From NCBI GenBank assembly GCA_018242625.1, contig JAFEBO010000004.1:62001-126000 (forward strand): a stretch of DNA of 64,000 bases. The letters run 5' to 3'. The translations under genes and the position numbers were made by a program. Shown here piece by piece: positions 52,315-60,646 of the stretch; position 1 is the first letter of the stretch, and every line of letters begins with the position of its first letter. The notes beneath the pieces were generated by a model. That model worked only from the letters and a program-made list of their open reading frames with translations, was not told the origin of the DNA and did no database searches. The DNA is from Planctomycetota bacterium. Its GTDB lineage: Bacteria; Planctomycetota; Phycisphaerae; Phycisphaerales; UBA1924.

Positions 52315-53325
52315 ATGACAACCTCAGCCACCCGGCCTCTCCCGCCGCTCGCTCCCCCCGCGGCCCCCGCAGCCGACATCCCGATGGACCCGGAAACCGG
52401 CGCGCCCGCGACCGTCGCCCGCAAACTCGATCTCCCCGAGGGCGTGCGTCCGTACGTCTACCGCTGGCACGTGATCATCGCCATCGCCCTGATCCATCTC
52501 GCGGCCGTTCCCGCCTTCTTCCCCGCGTTCTTCTCCTGGAGCGGCGTGGCGCTCATGGCCTTCGGCATCTACTTCTGGGGCATGATCGGCATCAACGTCT
52601 GCTATCACCGCCTGCTCACGCACAAGGGCTTCGTCACGCCCAAATGGTTCGAGCACCTGCTCGCGATGATCGCGGTCTGCAACCTCGAAGGGACGCCGGC
52701 CGCCTGGGTTGCCGCACACCGGCGCCACCACCAGCACTCCGACCATCAGCCCGATCCGCACTCGCCCCTCGTCAATTTTCTCTGGGGCCACATCCTGTGG
52801 CTGTTCGTTGAAAACCCGCACGTGGACTCCGCCGAGGGCGTGAAGAAGTACTGCGTTGATCTGCTGCGTGATCCGTTTTACAAGTCGATGGAAGAGAACA
52901 AGCTCTGGCTGCTGCTCTATCCGGCGCACGCGGTGCTCATCACCGCGATCGGCTACGGCGTCGGCTACTGGAGCACCGGGACCACCGCTGGCGCCTGGTC
53001 GCTCGCCTGGTCGTGGCTCTTCTGGGGCGTATTCGTCCGCACCGTCGCTGTCTGGCACATCACCTGGAGCGTGAACTCGTTCACCCACACCTTCGGATAT
53101 CGCAACTACGAGACCGACGAAGACAGCCGCAACAACTGGTGGGTCGCGATCCTGTCGGGCGGCGAAGGCTGGCACAACAACCATCACGCCGATCAGCGTG
53201 CCGCCGCCCACGGCCACAAGTGGTGGGAGTTCGACCTCACCTACTGGACCATCCGCGGCTTCCGTGCCGCGGGGCTCGCCAAGGACCTGGTGCAGCCCAA
53301 GGAGTGGGGCGAGCGCAAGATCTGA
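52315..53325 (+). CDS. membrane fatty-acid (acyl-CoA) desaturase
   Basis: 336 residues. All three histidine boxes are present: HRLLTH (98-103), HRRHH (135-139) and HNNHH late in the protein (GGEGWHNNHHAD), binding the di-iron centre. Hydrophobic segments flank them (VIIAIALIHLAAVPAFFPAF, WLLLYPAHAVLITAIGYGVG, WSWLFWGVFVRTVAVW). It introduces a double bond, probably delta-9, into membrane acyl chains. The N-terminal 30 residues are Pro/Ala-rich. It may be controlled through the palindrome and promoter in the 129-bp gap upstream. Confidence 0.93.
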   Translation: MTTSATRPLPPLAPPAAPAADIPMDPETGAPATVARKLDLPEGVRPYVYRWHVIIAIALIHLAAVPAFFPAFFSWSGVALMAFGIYFWGMIGINVCYHRLLTHKGFVTPKWFEHLLAMIAVCNLEGTPAAWVAAHRRHHQHSDHQPDPHSPLVNFLWGHILWLFVENPHVDSAEGVKKYCVDLLRDPFYKSMEENKLWLLLYPAHAVLITAIGYGVGYWSTGTTAGAWSLAWSWLFWGVFVRTVAVWHITWSVNSFTHTFGYRNYETDEDSRNNWWVAILSGGEGWHNNHHADQRAAAHGHKWWEFDLTYWTIRGFRAAGLAKDLVQPKEWGERKI

Positions 53326-53416
53326 ACAGGGCCCGCGGCGAACACCGGCCGCACAATGATGCGAGCGAAAGCCCGCGCCGTTGCCGCGTTCCGCGCTCAA
53401 TGCATTGCCGAGCGGT

Positions 53417-54487
53417 TCACTCGCGGGACATCTCGATCGTTTTCGTCTGGCCCTCGCGTTCCACCACGATCGTCACCTTCCCGGCACGCATCGCGGCAAG
53501 GATCTCCGGCTGCGTCCTGGTCTCCACCCCGTTGATCGACCTGATCGCGTCCCCCTCGAGCAGGCCCGCCTTCTCTGCGATCGAGCCGTCGAAGATCCGC
53601 ACGATCCGCGGCGGCTGCTGCTCCGAATCGAACGCAACGCCGTACCGCAGCGGTTTCACCTGCCCGTCCGGCCTGGCGACCCGCAGGCGGTTGTTCACCA
53701 GATCAAAGGTGAAGGCGTAAGGCTCCATCGCAATCAGGCCCATGTTGGGCGCTTCCCACACGCTCAGAAACTCCACGCCCGTCGCCCCGGTGGAAAGCCC
53801 CGCGATCGTCATCGGAGTCTTCAGGCGCCCACGCTTGATCGCCTGCCCGTTCCCGATTTTTCCGCTCGGCCAGGGTTCTTTTGTCAGTTCGACCGATTGC
53901 ATCATCGCCAGCGGAAGCACCATCCCCATCATGTTGCCGCTGTTGAGTGTCGCCCGCATTTCCTTGCCGCTGATCACCGCCGGGACCGACGGGCTCTGCT
54001 CCTTCGGATCAAGTTCGATGGTCCCCGCGGCCTTGGCGTCTGTTAGCGGCTCATCGTCGATGATGAGCTTGCGGTTCGCGGCATCGACCGTGTAGACCCG
54101 CCCTTTCAGCAGCTGCCAGCCGATCGCGCCGTCGATGCGCTGCTCGGGCGGCTGCGCCAGAGCGCCCAGAGGCAACGACCAGAGCGTCACTCCGCCGATG
54201 TCGATCCCGCCCACTGAAAGCTGCTTGGCCTTCACCAGCGGAATCCCGTTCCCGTCCGCGTCCGTCTCCAGCACGCCCCCCGATGCAAGCCCGATTTCCT
54301 TCGCGACGTCCGCATCGATCCGGCCGTCGCCCGGCAGCGCGGTGTCGAATAGGAAACGGAGCGGCTTGCCTTCCACGATCACATTGATCAGCAAAGGCCC
54401 CGTCCCGCCAAAGTCGATCACCGTTGGCTTGGCCCAGGCCCCGGTCACTATTCCGCTCACCAGCGCAACCGCAACGATCCGTTCCAT
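53417..54487 (-). CDS. secreted aspartyl-protease-like protein with C-terminal PDZ domain
   Basis: 356 residues. Signal peptide (MERIVAVALVSGIVTGAWA), then two retropepsin-like halves. The first has FLFDTALPGDGRID, where DTA replaces the usual DTG; the second centres on VISGKEMRATLNSGNMMGMVL without a clear Asp. A PDZ domain covers about 280-356 (DSEQQPPRIVRIFDGSIAEKAGLLEGDAIRSINGV). It is probably periplasmic; catalysis is doubtful with one Asp only. ATG 54487 follows AGGAG. It is divergent from the TetR gene and shares its operator region. Confidence 0.75.
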   Translation of the reverse strand: MERIVAVALVSGIVTGAWAKPTVIDFGGTGPLLINVIVEGKPLRFLFDTALPGDGRIDADVAKEIGLASGGVLETDADGNGIPLVKAKQLSVGGIDIGGVTLWSLPLGALAQPPEQRIDGAIGWQLLKGRVYTVDAANRKLIIDDEPLTDAKAAGTIELDPKEQSPSVPAVISGKEMRATLNSGNMMGMVLPLAMMQSVELTKEPWPSGKIGNGQAIKRGRLKTPMTIAGLSTGATGVEFLSVWEAPNMGLIAMEPYAFTFDLVNNRLRVARPDGQVKPLRYGVAFDSEQQPPRIVRIFDGSIAEKAGLLEGDAIRSINGVETRTQPEILAAMRAGKVTIVVEREGQTKTIEMSRE

Positions 54488-54578
54488 GTTCGATGCTCCT
54501 GCCGCCTTCGAGGCGGCAACGCCTACCGCCCGCCTCCGTTCCCGTTGCGAAACCCGCTTCTGCCGCCAAAAAGGCCTC

Positions 54579-54637
54579 TTGACACGCCATCCCATTTCTG
54601 TTTGAATGTTCATTCAAAGCCTTGAGTGATCATTCAA
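54579..54637 (+). promoter_or_regulatory. tetR promoter with two operator-like palindromes
   Basis: -35 TTGACA (54579-54584), 17-bp spacer, -10 candidate TTGAAT (54602-54607). Site 1: TTTGAATG-TT-CATTCAAA (54601-54618), 8-bp perfect arms. Site 2: TTGAGTGATCATTCAA (54622-54637), one mismatched pair. Centres are 20 bp apart, about two helical turns, so two dimers would bind on the same face. This strongly suggests autoregulation by the TetR protein. Confidence 0.78.
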
Positions 54638-55257
54638 TGTCGCCCCCGCCCACCCCAGCCACCGACACCCGTTCCCGCATTCTCGATGCGGCGGCAAGGC
54701 TCTTTCACGAGCAGGGCTTTAACGCCACCGGAGTTTCCACCATCCTCCGCGAAGCCGGCGTCAATCCGGGGAGCCTTTACAACCTCTTCCCAAGCAAAGA
54801 CGCCCTGCTCGCGGCGGTGCTCGAGCGCTACACCGAGCTGCTGCACCCGGTTGTGATGGCTCCGGTGGAGGCGAGGACGTCCGATCCCGTCGAGCGGGTC
54901 TTTGCGCTCCTGCAGCAGTACCGCGAGTGGTTTTCTCCGCTGGACTTCCGGCTCGGCTGCCCCATCGGAAATCTCGCGCTCGAAGTCGCCGACTCGCACC
55001 CGGAGATCAGGCCTCTCATCAAGGCCAACTTCGACGGCTGGATCGCCTACGTGCGCAAATGGCTCGATGAAGCCGGCGACCGATTGCCCGCCGATCTCGA
55101 TCGCGACCAGCTCGCCGGCACTGTGCTGACCATTATGGAGGGCGGTCTGATGCAAGCGCGTTCTTCTCGCTCCGCCGCGGCGTACGACGCCTCGGTTTCC
55201 CAGCTCCGCTCCTACTTCGATTTTCTCCTCACCCGGGGGGCCGCACGCCCGGGCTGA
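54637..55257 (+). CDS. TetR/AcrR-family transcriptional regulator
   Basis: 206 residues. The N-terminal HTH is RSRILDAAARLFHEQGFNATGVSTILREAGVNPGSLYNLFPSK, typical TetR. The C-terminal ligand domain has DFRLGCPIGNLALEVADSHPEIR, as in the LmrA/YxaF-like subgroup. It likely represses this operon and binds a small inducer. ATG 54637 overlaps operator site 2; TTG 54622 is the alternative. Neither start has a good ribosome site. Downstream genes 55289 and 55727 follow in the same direction with short gaps. Confidence 0.92.
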   Translation: MSPPPTPATDTRSRILDAAARLFHEQGFNATGVSTILREAGVNPGSLYNLFPSKDALLAAVLERYTELLHPVVMAPVEARTSDPVERVFALLQQYREWFSPLDFRLGCPIGNLALEVADSHPEIRPLIKANFDGWIAYVRKWLDEAGDRLPADLDRDQLAGTVLTIMEGGLMQARSSRSAAAYDASVSQLRSYFDFLLTRGAARPG

Positions 55258-55288
55258 ACCCATCCCCCAACTCTTACCAGGAGAACAC

Positions 55289-55714
55289 ATGCTCGAGAAA
55301 ATTCCTTCGGTTCACTGGCTCGCCATTCTCGCCGCCGGGGTCGCCATGTTCCTGATTGGCGGCGTGTGGTACGGGGCCCTCTTCGCCAAGCTCTGGCAGC
55401 GTCTGCACGGCTACACCGACGAACAGGTCAAGGCGATGCAGCAGGCCCGTCCCCCGCACGTCTTTTTCGGGCTCATGATTTTCTCCTATCTCGTCGGCGC
55501 GTTTGTGATGGCCGTGATGGTGGTCAGTCTTGATCTGAACGGGGCGTTCGCGGGAGCGGTGCTCGGAGCGTTCCTCTGGCTTTTCGCAACCACCGCGATC
55601 GGCCTGACGGATCACATCACCCGGACACGCCCAATCGCCGCGTATTTCCTCGACAGCTCCTACCAGCTCGTCGCGTTCATGGCCGCCGGAATCATCCTTG
55701 CCTGCTGGCGTTGA
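55289..55714 (+). CDS. DUF1761-type membrane protein
   Basis: 141 residues with four hydrophobic helices (HWLAILAAGVAMFLIGGVWYG, VFFGLMIFSYLVGAFVMAVMV, AFAGAVLGAFLWLFATTAIG, LVAFMAAGIILACW). The sequence WYGALFAKLWQ and the pattern of four helices match the DUF1761 family of unknown function. It has an AGGAGAACAC ribosome site. It is the second gene of the TetR-led unit, 31 bp after tetR, so it is likely to be co-regulated. Confidence 0.85.
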   Translation: MLEKIPSVHWLAILAAGVAMFLIGGVWYGALFAKLWQRLHGYTDEQVKAMQQARPPHVFFGLMIFSYLVGAFVMAVMVVSLDLNGAFAGAVLGAFLWLFATTAIGLTDHITRTRPIAAYFLDSSYQLVAFMAAGIILACWR

Positions 55715-55726
55715 CTCGGAGCACCA

Positions 55727-56719
55727 ATGAAATTCCTCTTAATCCTCACCTGTTTCATCTCGCTCCTCTGCCACGCCGGCGAAGATCGGGTTCTTCGCAA
55801 CTCGGGCGTCGTGCAGGCTCCCGCCGCGGCGATCTGGAAGGAGTTCCAGACGGCCGAAGGCATCAAGAAGATTTGGGGGGTCTCCCTGGCCGATGTTGAC
55901 TTTCGCATCGGCGGATCCATCCGAACCAACTACGACCCGGCCGGTCAGATCGGCGACGAGGGCACAATCACAAACAACATCCTCGCCTACGAGCCCGAAC
56001 GCGTGCTCGTGCTGAAGTCCGTCGCGCCCCCAAAGGCGCCCGACTTTGTCAAAGCCATCTGCGAATCGGGATGGTGGGTCATCCGTCTTGATCCGATCTC
56101 ATCCTCCGCCACGACGCTCACGGTCACGGGAATGGGCTTCAAGGACGGGCCGCTCTACGACCAGGCCTACGAGTTCTTCAAGACCGGAAACCAGTCCACC
56201 ATCAGCCAGACACAGGCCGCTTTTGACAACAAGTCCAGGCCCGAGGAAAACAGGAAAACCGCCGAACGCATTAAGTCGCTCATCGGATCGTGGGAATTTT
56301 CGCAGCCCGCGGCCGACGGAGGTGTTTTCCGCGGCAAGACCGATGTCCTCCCGCTCTTTGGAGGGAAGATCCTCTTTGGCACCGGCTTCCTCGGCAACGA
56401 GCGCCAGCTCAGCCAGCACAGCCACATGACGATCGCCCAGGACCCGCGTTCCGGTGAATGGACCGTCTGGAACTTCGACCAGGACGGCGCGCTCACCGTC
56501 GGGCCGATCTATGCGCAGGGCGAGAACAAGCTCATCATTGACTGGAACACCTACGACAAGCAGGGGCTCTATCTTCCCTTTCGCGTCGAATACACCATCG
56601 CGGACAAGGACACGATCGACACGCTCATACAGGGTCCGCCCGAAGCCAACGGCTCCCGGGGCACCATCGCGAACGTGCACTACAAGCGGGTCGCGCGGAC
56701 TGTTGAGCCTCAGAAGTAA
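55727..56719 (+). CDS. secreted SRPBCC/AHSA1-like protein
   Basis: 330 residues. A signal peptide (MKFLLILTCFISLLCHA) is followed by an SRPBCC (Bet v 1-like) domain: VLRNSGVVQAPAAAIWKEFQT, GIKKIWGVSLADVDFRIGGSIRT, RVLVLKSVAPPKAPDF. The second half (about 190-325) is a beta-rich lipocalin-like domain (GSWEFSQPAADGG, WTVWNFDQDGALTVGPIY). AHSA1-type proteins bind hydrophobic ligands. It lies 12 bp after the DUF1761 gene, the third gene of the TetR unit. An exported SRPBCC protein is unusual, since most are cytosolic. Confidence 0.8.
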   Translation: MKFLLILTCFISLLCHAGEDRVLRNSGVVQAPAAAIWKEFQTAEGIKKIWGVSLADVDFRIGGSIRTNYDPAGQIGDEGTITNNILAYEPERVLVLKSVAPPKAPDFVKAICESGWWVIRLDPISSSATTLTVTGMGFKDGPLYDQAYEFFKTGNQSTISQTQAAFDNKSRPEENRKTAERIKSLIGSWEFSQPAADGGVFRGKTDVLPLFGGKILFGTGFLGNERQLSQHSHMTIAQDPRSGEWTVWNFDQDGALTVGPIYAQGENKLIIDWNTYDKQGLYLPFRVEYTIADKDTIDTLIQGPPEANGSRGTIANVHYKRVARTVEPQK

Positions 56720-56767
56720 ATCGCGCCCGGCGGAGGCGCCGCGCCTTCCCTGCTACCCTCTTGCCCT

Positions 56768-57688
56768 ATGCCACTCCTTGTCACCGGCACTATCGGAATG
56801 GACGACGTTGTCACCCCTACGGGCCATGCCCAGCAGGTGCTCGGCGGCTCGTGCATGTACTTCTCCGCCGCGGCGAGCTTCTTCGGGCCCGTCCGGCTGG
56901 TCGCGGCGGTGGGGGAGGATTTCCCCCCGGCCTTCCGCGACAGCTTCAAACAGTTCCCCAATGTCGACCTCGCCGGTCTCGAAACCCGCAAGGGAAGCAA
57001 GACGTTCCGCTGGGGCGCCAAGTACCACGCCAACATGAACAGCCGCGACACGCTCTTCACCGAGCTCGGAGTCGTCGGCGAAGCACCGCCCAAGGTCCCC
57101 GCGGCTTACGCCGATTCCAAGTTTCTCTTTCTCGCCAACTCTCCCCCGGCCGTGCAGGCGCAGTTTCTCGAGCAGGTCCCCGCGCGCAAGCTCACGGTTG
57201 TCGACACCATGGATATCTGGATCGACACGGCCAAGGCCGACCTGCTCGCCCTGCTCAAGCGCGTCGACGGCCTTGTGCTCAATTACGACGAGGCCGAGCT
57301 GCTCACCAAAAAGCTCAACAGCGTCAGCGCCGGTCGCCACATCCTCGATCTCGGCCCGCGCTTTGTCATAGTCAAAAAGGGCGAGCACGGCTGCCTGCTC
57401 ATTCATCGCGACGGCATCTGCTCGCTCCCCGCGTATCCGACTGAGCGTGTCGTCGATCCCACCGGTTGCGGCGACACCTTCGCCGGTGGCATGATGGGCT
57501 CGATCGCCGCCGATCCTTCGGCCCAGAAGGATCCCGGCAGCTTCGCATCCATCCGGCGCGCACTCGTGCACGGCACGATCGTCGCCAGCTACACCATCGA
57601 GGCGTTCAGTCTCGACCGGCTCAAGCAGATCACGCTGGGTGATCTGACCAACCGTTTCGATGAGTACGCCGGCATGGTGCGGATCTGA
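56768..57688 (+). CDS. PfkB-family carbohydrate kinase
   Basis: 306 residues. N-terminal VTGTIGMDDVVTPTGHAQQVLGGSCMYFSAAASFFG and C-terminal VVDPTGCGDTFAGGMMGSIA, with the catalytic Asp in GCGD. The middle FLFLANSPPAVQ and LVLNYDEAELLT match ribokinase folds. It phosphorylates an unidentified sugar or nucleoside using ATP. The Gly-to-Cys change in the anion motif (GAGD to GCGD) is common in this subgroup. It follows the SRPBCC gene by 48 bp and precedes the amidotransferase gene. Confidence 0.88.
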   Translation: MPLLVTGTIGMDDVVTPTGHAQQVLGGSCMYFSAAASFFGPVRLVAAVGEDFPPAFRDSFKQFPNVDLAGLETRKGSKTFRWGAKYHANMNSRDTLFTELGVVGEAPPKVPAAYADSKFLFLANSPPAVQAQFLEQVPARKLTVVDTMDIWIDTAKADLLALLKRVDGLVLNYDEAELLTKKLNSVSAGRHILDLGPRFVIVKKGEHGCLLIHRDGICSLPAYPTERVVDPTGCGDTFAGGMMGSIAADPSAQKDPGSFASIRRALVHGTIVASYTIEAFSLDRLKQITLGDLTNRFDEYAGMVRI

Positions 57689-57789
57689 TCGGGCTTTTCA
57701 CCTCGTCCGGGCGCCCGGCGTACGCGCCGCGGGGAGCCTTGCGCTGCGGAGCGATTCGGGTTTCCCAAATCGCCATACCATCGCCTCCC

Positions 57790-58557
57790 ATGGCAATCAT
57801 CATCCTTCAGCACGGCGAACTCATCGGCCCCGGCCGCCTCGGCGTCACCCTCCGCGATCACGGTTTTAAGCTCTCCGTCCGGCGGCTGGACCTGCCCGTT
57901 GATCACGCTCTCAACAGGACAGCGCTCGAGGGCTTTCCCTCCGGTCAGCTCATCCCCCCCGATTTCGACAACGTGCACGGTGTCATCAGTCTGGGCGGCT
58001 CTCAGAACGTGGGCGAAGAACATTCATGGATGGCGCCCGAGATGGCGTTTCTCAAAGCCACGCACGAACGCCAGCTCCCGCTCATCGGCATCTGCCTTGG
58101 CGCGCAGATGATCGCGCAGACACTCGGCGGCACGGTCGGTGCAATGGACAAGCCCGAGCTCGGCATGAAGACGATCACGCTCAACGCCGCCGGACAGGTC
58201 GACCCGCTGCTCGCCGGTATTCCATGGGACGCCCCGCACTACCAGACGCACGGCTACGAGGTCAAGCAGCTCCCGCCCGGCGCCACGCTCCTGGCCTCCA
58301 GCCGCGAGTGCAAGAACCAGATCTTCAAGGCCGGCGTTCGAACGTACGCATTCCAGTCTCACCCCGAGTTCGACAAGGCCATGATCGAGGCCCTTATCCC
58401 CGGTGAGAAGGACTTCTGTGTTCGGGCTGGCACCACGCAGGGCGAGCTCAAGGCCGAGCTCGACCAGCACTACCAGATGTTCGCCCGCGTCGCGGATCGC
58501 CTCTGCGTCAACATCGCCAGTTTCCTCTTCCCCCTGGAACGGAAGCTGACGGCCTGA
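57790..58557 (+). CDS. class I glutamine amidotransferase
   Basis: 255 residues. The triad is visible: nucleophile Cys in IGICLGAQMIAQTLGG, and His/Glu in FQSHPEFDK. FDNVHGVISLGGSQNVGEE supplies the oxyanion region. It is a stand-alone amidotransferase of the GATase1 GMP synthase-like group. Such proteins deaminate or transfer the amide of glutamine, or hydrolyse gamma-glutamyl compounds; the acceptor is unknown. ATG 57790 was chosen over the upstream open frame, which runs through the gap. It precedes the glycosylase gene by 22 bp. Confidence 0.87.
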   Translation: MAIIILQHGELIGPGRLGVTLRDHGFKLSVRRLDLPVDHALNRTALEGFPSGQLIPPDFDNVHGVISLGGSQNVGEEHSWMAPEMAFLKATHERQLPLIGICLGAQMIAQTLGGTVGAMDKPELGMKTITLNAAGQVDPLLAGIPWDAPHYQTHGYEVKQLPPGATLLASSRECKNQIFKAGVRTYAFQSHPEFDKAMIEALIPGEKDFCVRAGTTQGELKAELDQHYQMFARVADRLCVNIASFLFPLERKLTA

Positions 58558-58579
58558 AGACTTGGGCCGCTCGCCCCAG

Positions 58580-59584
58580 ATGCCCTCTTTCTCTCTCCAA
58601 ACGCCGTCGGACTACCTGCTCTCCCGCGACGTCTGTTCGTACGGCTACTTTCTGCTCGCCCCGAACTTCTGGAACGTTTCCGAGCAGTCGCTCGCCCGCG
58701 GGCTTCTGCTCGGAGGCAAGCCCGTCGGCGTCCTGATCGAGCAGTCGGGCCGGCGCGGCAGCCCGCTCCGCATCCGTCTTGACCGGGCACTCGCCGGGCG
58801 CGACCGCGCCCTCGCGGAAGCGCAGCTCCGCCGCATGCTCCGTCTCGAGGAAGATCACTCGCACGTGCGGGACTTCCACAAGGTGGACCCGCGCTGGAAG
58901 CGTTCGGGCCGGGCCCGGCTGTTCCGCTCGCCCACGCTCTTTGAAGATGTGCTCAAGACCGTGACCAGCTGCAATGTCACGTGGCCCGGCACCGTCACCA
59001 TGAACCGGCGGCTCTGCGAAGTCGTCGGCAAAAAGACTCCCTCGGGCCTGCTCACCTTTCCCGACCCGGCCGCCCTCGCCCGCACCCGCCCGCAAACGCT
59101 CCGGGCCCGCTGCCGCGTCGGATATCGCGACCTTCGCATCATCGAGCTCGCCCGCATGTTCGCCGGGCGCGCCGCCGAAGTCCGCACGATCGAAGATCCG
59201 GCGACGCCGGACGAACTCCTCCACGAAACGCTCCTGTCTCTGCCCGGCGTCGGCCCGTACGCCGCCGCCAACATCATGCAGCTGCTCGGCCGTTACGCCC
59301 GCCTTCCGCTCGACACCGAGAGCGTCCGTCACGGAAAAACCGTGCTCGGGTACACCGGCTCGTCCGCACAGGTCATGCGCCGAGTGCGCGATCACTTCGC
59401 CCCCTTTGCCGACCAGGCGTTTCGCAGCTACTGGTTCGAAATGTGGGAGCACTACGAAAAACTGCAGGGCCCGGCCCACACCTGGGAACGCGATACCACC
59501 GGCACCATGTTCACGGCCTCCACCCTGAAAAAGCTGGCCGCCGGGCAATCCGCCCCAACTCCGCCCCGCCAGGCCCGCAAATAA
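58580..59584 (+). CDS. HhH-GPD superfamily DNA glycosylase
   Basis: 334 residues. An N-terminal beta domain (SLQTPSDYLLSRDVCSYGYF, LLLGGKPVGVLIEQSGRRG) precedes a helical domain: RSPTLFEDVLKTVTSCNVTW, helix-hairpin-helix LPGVGPYAAANIMQLL (221-236), then catalytic Asp245 in RLPLDTESV. There is no Lys before the HhH and no iron-sulfur cysteine set, so it is monofunctional of AlkA/OGG-like type. It would excise damaged bases. ATG 58580 is preferred to TTG 58562. It lies 22 bp after the amidotransferase stop. Confidence 0.87.
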   Translation: MPSFSLQTPSDYLLSRDVCSYGYFLLAPNFWNVSEQSLARGLLLGGKPVGVLIEQSGRRGSPLRIRLDRALAGRDRALAEAQLRRMLRLEEDHSHVRDFHKVDPRWKRSGRARLFRSPTLFEDVLKTVTSCNVTWPGTVTMNRRLCEVVGKKTPSGLLTFPDPAALARTRPQTLRARCRVGYRDLRIIELARMFAGRAAEVRTIEDPATPDELLHETLLSLPGVGPYAAANIMQLLGRYARLPLDTESVRHGKTVLGYTGSSAQVMRRVRDHFAPFADQAFRSYWFEMWEHYEKLQGPAHTWERDTTGTMFTASTLKKLAAGQSAPTPPRQARK

Positions 59585-59654
59585 CCGGCTTTCAGACCTT
59601 CCAATCCGGTCGCCACCCTGAACGTCCCATCACTTCGGGCCGATAGCCACAGGA

Positions 59655-60539
59655 GTGTTGAGGCTCCTGCGACAGTTTGATGAACGCGATGCCACGCGCT
59701 GGCTCGAGCGACGAAGCCGGCTCGACGTCCTGTCGCTCTCGCTGCTGGCTCTCATCCCGCTCGTTGCCATCGACCTGAAACTCGGCCCGCACGTCTCGCT
59801 CAATCTCCTGGAACTCGCTCCGGTCTTTCTCATCGCCTGCTACGGCGGGCGCACAGTGGCCTACACCTATTCCGCGATCGCAGGCTTCTGCTGGTTCGTG
59901 GACAGCCTGCCCATACTTCCTCTCAACGCCGGCGCGACGATCTTCATCTGGGCCTGCGCTTCACGCATCGGCACCTATCTCCTGATGGCCGAGCTTTCCT
60001 CGCGCATGCGCGACTTGCTCCATAAACACGAATCCCAAGCCCGCACCGACGGCCTGACCGGGCTCTCCAACCACCGCGATCTCCGCCTGCAGGCAGAACG
60101 GCTCATCGCCGTCGCCGCCCGCGAGAAGTCTCCCCTCTCCGCCGCATTCATCGACTGCGACAACTTCAAGCAGGTCAACGACCAGCTCGGCCATGCCGCC
60201 GGCGACGAAGTGCTCCGCGCCGTCGCCCGGGTGCTCTCGAGTTGCACCCGGCCGAGCGACGTGGCGGCACGTGTGGGTGGCGATGAATTCGTTCTGCTCC
60301 TGCCCGCGACCGACCGGACGGGCGGCCGCATCGCCGTCGCTCGCCTCCAGGCCGAGCTTGCTTCAGCCATGGAATCACTCGGCCGTCGCGTCACTTTCAG
60401 CATCGGCGCCGCCACCTTCGACGAACCTCCCCGGACCGTCGACGACCTGCTCGCCCGGATCGACGAGTGCCAGTATCGCGCCAAAAACGCCGGAAAAGAC
60501 CGGTTCGTCTACCACGCGGCAGAAAAACTCGCCGCCTGA
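59655..60539 (+). CDS. membrane diguanylate cyclase (GGDEF)
   Basis: 294 residues. Several hydrophobic segments (about 25-112) form an integral membrane sensor. The GGDEF domain covers about 125-290: DGLTGLSNHRDLRLQ, FIDCDNFKQVNDQLGHAAGDE, and the active-site motif GGDEF at 208-212. An RxxD allosteric I-site (R199-P-S-D202) precedes it at the canonical spacing, so product inhibition is expected. It makes cyclic di-GMP from two GTP. The start is GTG 59655, which overlaps an AGGAG; TTG 59658 is the alternative and either start is weakly supported. Confidence 0.92.
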   Translation: MLRLLRQFDERDATRWLERRSRLDVLSLSLLALIPLVAIDLKLGPHVSLNLLELAPVFLIACYGGRTVAYTYSAIAGFCWFVDSLPILPLNAGATIFIWACASRIGTYLLMAELSSRMRDLLHKHESQARTDGLTGLSNHRDLRLQAERLIAVAAREKSPLSAAFIDCDNFKQVNDQLGHAAGDEVLRAVARVLSSCTRPSDVAARVGGDEFVLLLPATDRTGGRIAVARLQAELASAMESLGRRVTFSIGAATFDEPPRTVDDLLARIDECQYRAKNAGKDRFVYHAAEKLAA

Positions 60540-60646
60540 TCCCCCGGGCCCCGGCCTTGTCGATTCTCTCTTGATCCCCCGCTGCGTTTCCGGTAGTCTT
60601 TTGGCTACCGCACAAGGCGTTCCGCCACGCCGCACGGGGGAGAGTT

